Source of the DNA: Alphaproteobacteria bacterium
GTDB lineage: Bacteria > Pseudomonadota > Alphaproteobacteria > Rhodobacterales > Rhodobacteraceae
Direction: 5' to 3'
Length of the DNA stretch: 7,642 nt
NCBI GenBank assembly: GCA_003694465.1
Contig: RFKM01000178.1
Coordinates: 1-7,642 of the forward strand
In this document: positions 6,741 to 7,642 of the stretch, in pieces
Numbering within the stretch: the first letter of the stretch is position 1
Layout of the letters: every line of letters starts with the position of its first letter
Notes under the pieces: model-generated
Seen by the model: only the letters and a program-made list of their open reading frames with translations
The model's database searches: none
Told to the model about the DNA's origin: nothing
Position numbers and translations under genes: made by a program

Positions 6741-7642
6741 AGGGCTGACCAAGCGCTATCCCGGCGTGGTGGCGAACGATTCGGTTTCGTTCTCCGTCGG
6801 GCGCGGCGAGGTCCATGCCCTGCTCGGCGAGAACGGCGCCGGCAAGTCGACCCTCGTGAAGGCCATCTACGGCCTCGTCAAGCCCGACGCCGGCACGATG
6901 GAATTCGACGGCCGCCCCTTTGCCCCGGCCAATCCGCGCGCCGCCCGCGCGGCGGGTGTCGCGATGGTGTTCCAGCATTTCTCGCTTTTCGAGGCGCTGA
7001 GCGTGGCCGAGAACGTCGCCCTCGGAATGGACGAGCCGCCCCGGGCGCGCGAACTGGCCGGGCGCATCCGTCAGGTGAGCGAGGCCTACGGTCTGCCGAT
7101 CGACCCGGCGCGGATGGTCGGCGATCTTTCGGTGGGCGAGCGCCAGCGCGTCGAGATCATCCGCTGCCTGCTTCAGGAGCCGAAACTGCTGATCATGGAC
7201 GAGCCGACCTCGGTGCTCACGCCGCAGGAGGTCGAGATCCTGTTTCGCACCCTGCGCAAGCTGGCCGCCGAGGGCACGTCGATTCTCTACATCTCCCACA
7301 AGCTCGAGGAAATCCGCGCCCTGTGCGAAGAGGCGACGGTTCTGCGCCATGGCAAGGTGGTGGCCACCTGCGACCCGCGCGAGAAATCGGCGCGCGAGCT
7401 GGCCGAGATGATGGTCGGCACGGCGCTGCATCGCCCCGAGCGCGACGGCGGCGAGACCGGGGCTATCCTGCTGTCGGTGCGGGGGCTGACGCTGCCGGCG
7501 GCTTCCGATTTCGGAACGCCCCTCAGCGATGTTTCGTTCGATCTGCGCGCCGGCGAGGTGCTGGGCATCGGCGGGGTTGCCGGCAACGGGCAGGACGAAT
7601 TGCTCGACGCGCTCTCGGGCGAGCGCCGCGCCGGGGCGGGGA
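6715..7642 (+). CDS. ABC transporter ATP-binding protein, BMP-type purine/nucleoside importer family, 3' partial
   Basis: Cytoplasmic ATPase that would drive import through two membrane permeases. About 309 residues are present and the gene runs off the right edge. The first nucleotide-binding domain is complete: Walker A GENGAGKST (38-46), Q-loop with Q87 (FQHFSLF), signature LSVGE (138-142), Walker B LLIMDEPT (158-165) and H-loop H195 (ISHK). A second domain starts at about 252 and has GVAGNGQDEL (287-296) where Walker A should be, without the GK[ST] core. A double-domain ATPase with a degenerate second Walker A, plus the MVFQHFSLFEAL-SVAEN stretch, is typical of the nucleoside/simple-sugar importers (NupO/YufO and RbsA-like). 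The purine assignment rests on this pattern and on position: the gene overlaps xdhC by 26 bases. A sugar substrate cannot be excluded. The partner genes are outside the window. Confidence 0.88.
   Translation, partial: MTDALLKLEGLTKRYPGVVANDSVSFSVGRGEVHALLGENGAGKSTLVKAIYGLVKPDAGTMEFDGRPFAPANPRAARAAGVAMVFQHFSLFEALSVAENVALGMDEPPRARELAGRIRQVSEAYGLPIDPARMVGDLSVGERQRVEIIRCLLQEPKLLIMDEPTSVLTPQEVEILFRTLRKLAAEGTSILYISHKLEEIRALCEEATVLRHGKVVATCDPREKSARELAEMMVGTALHRPERDGGETGAILLSVRGLTLPAASDFGTPLSDVSFDLRAGEVLGIGGVAGNGQDELLDALSGERRAGAG

Noticed and set aside
6655..7431. Minus-strand open frame of 258 codons opposite the ABC ATPase
   Set aside because: The + strand frame carries all canonical ATPase motifs in order; the minus frame shows none of any family.
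1..7642. tRNA or rRNA genes, CRISPR arrays, insertion sequences, phage or toxin-antitoxin genes
   Set aside because: No direct-repeat arrays, terminal inverted repeats, transposase motifs or RNA-gene signatures were seen; nearly all bases are accounted for by conserved metabolic genes.

Overview
The window is a gene-dense, very GC-rich stretch (roughly 70% G+C by eye) with all genes on the + strand. The xanthine dehydrogenase genes read as close relatives of Rhodobacter capsulatus xdhA, xdhB and xdhC, both in sequence as I remember it and in gene order. This points to an alphaproteobacterium of the Rhodobacter/Paracoccus group (Rhodobacteraceae). That placement rests on recognition by reading, not on a database search.

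Layout. Positions 1-1988 hold most of a bifunctional fatty-acid beta-oxidation enzyme (enoyl-CoA hydratase fused to 3-hydroxyacyl-CoA dehydrogenase, FadJ/FadB type), whose N-terminus lies left of the window. A 113-base gap (1989-2101) is the only real intergenic space. It holds small inverted repeats, a weak terminator-like hairpin and a GNRA-tetraloop hairpin that abuts the xdhA start codon. Then follow xdhA (2102-3481, FeS/FAD subunit), xdhB (3478-5754, molybdopterin subunit), xdhC (5751-6740, cofactor-insertion chaperone) and the first about 309 codons of an ABC transporter ATPase (6715 to the right edge). The last four genes overlap one another by 4, 4 and 26 bases, so they form one tightly coupled transcription unit.

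How the genes work together. XdhA and XdhB form the (alpha-beta)2 molybdo-flavoprotein that oxidises hypoxanthine to xanthine and xanthine to urate with NAD+. XdhC binds the molybdenum cofactor, supports its sulfuration and delivers it to XdhB. All metal-ligand and active-site residues I could map are present. The ATPase looks like the energy-coupling subunit of a BMP-type purine/nucleoside importer, so the operon probably joins purine uptake to purine oxidation. The beta-oxidation gene upstream appears to be an unrelated neighbour.

I found no mobile element, CRISPR array, RNA gene or clearly novel system. The region reads as ordinary metabolic chromosome. The points most worth a second look are the xdhA leader hairpin, the 26-base overlap between xdhC and the transporter gene, and the inferred transporter-enzyme coupling.
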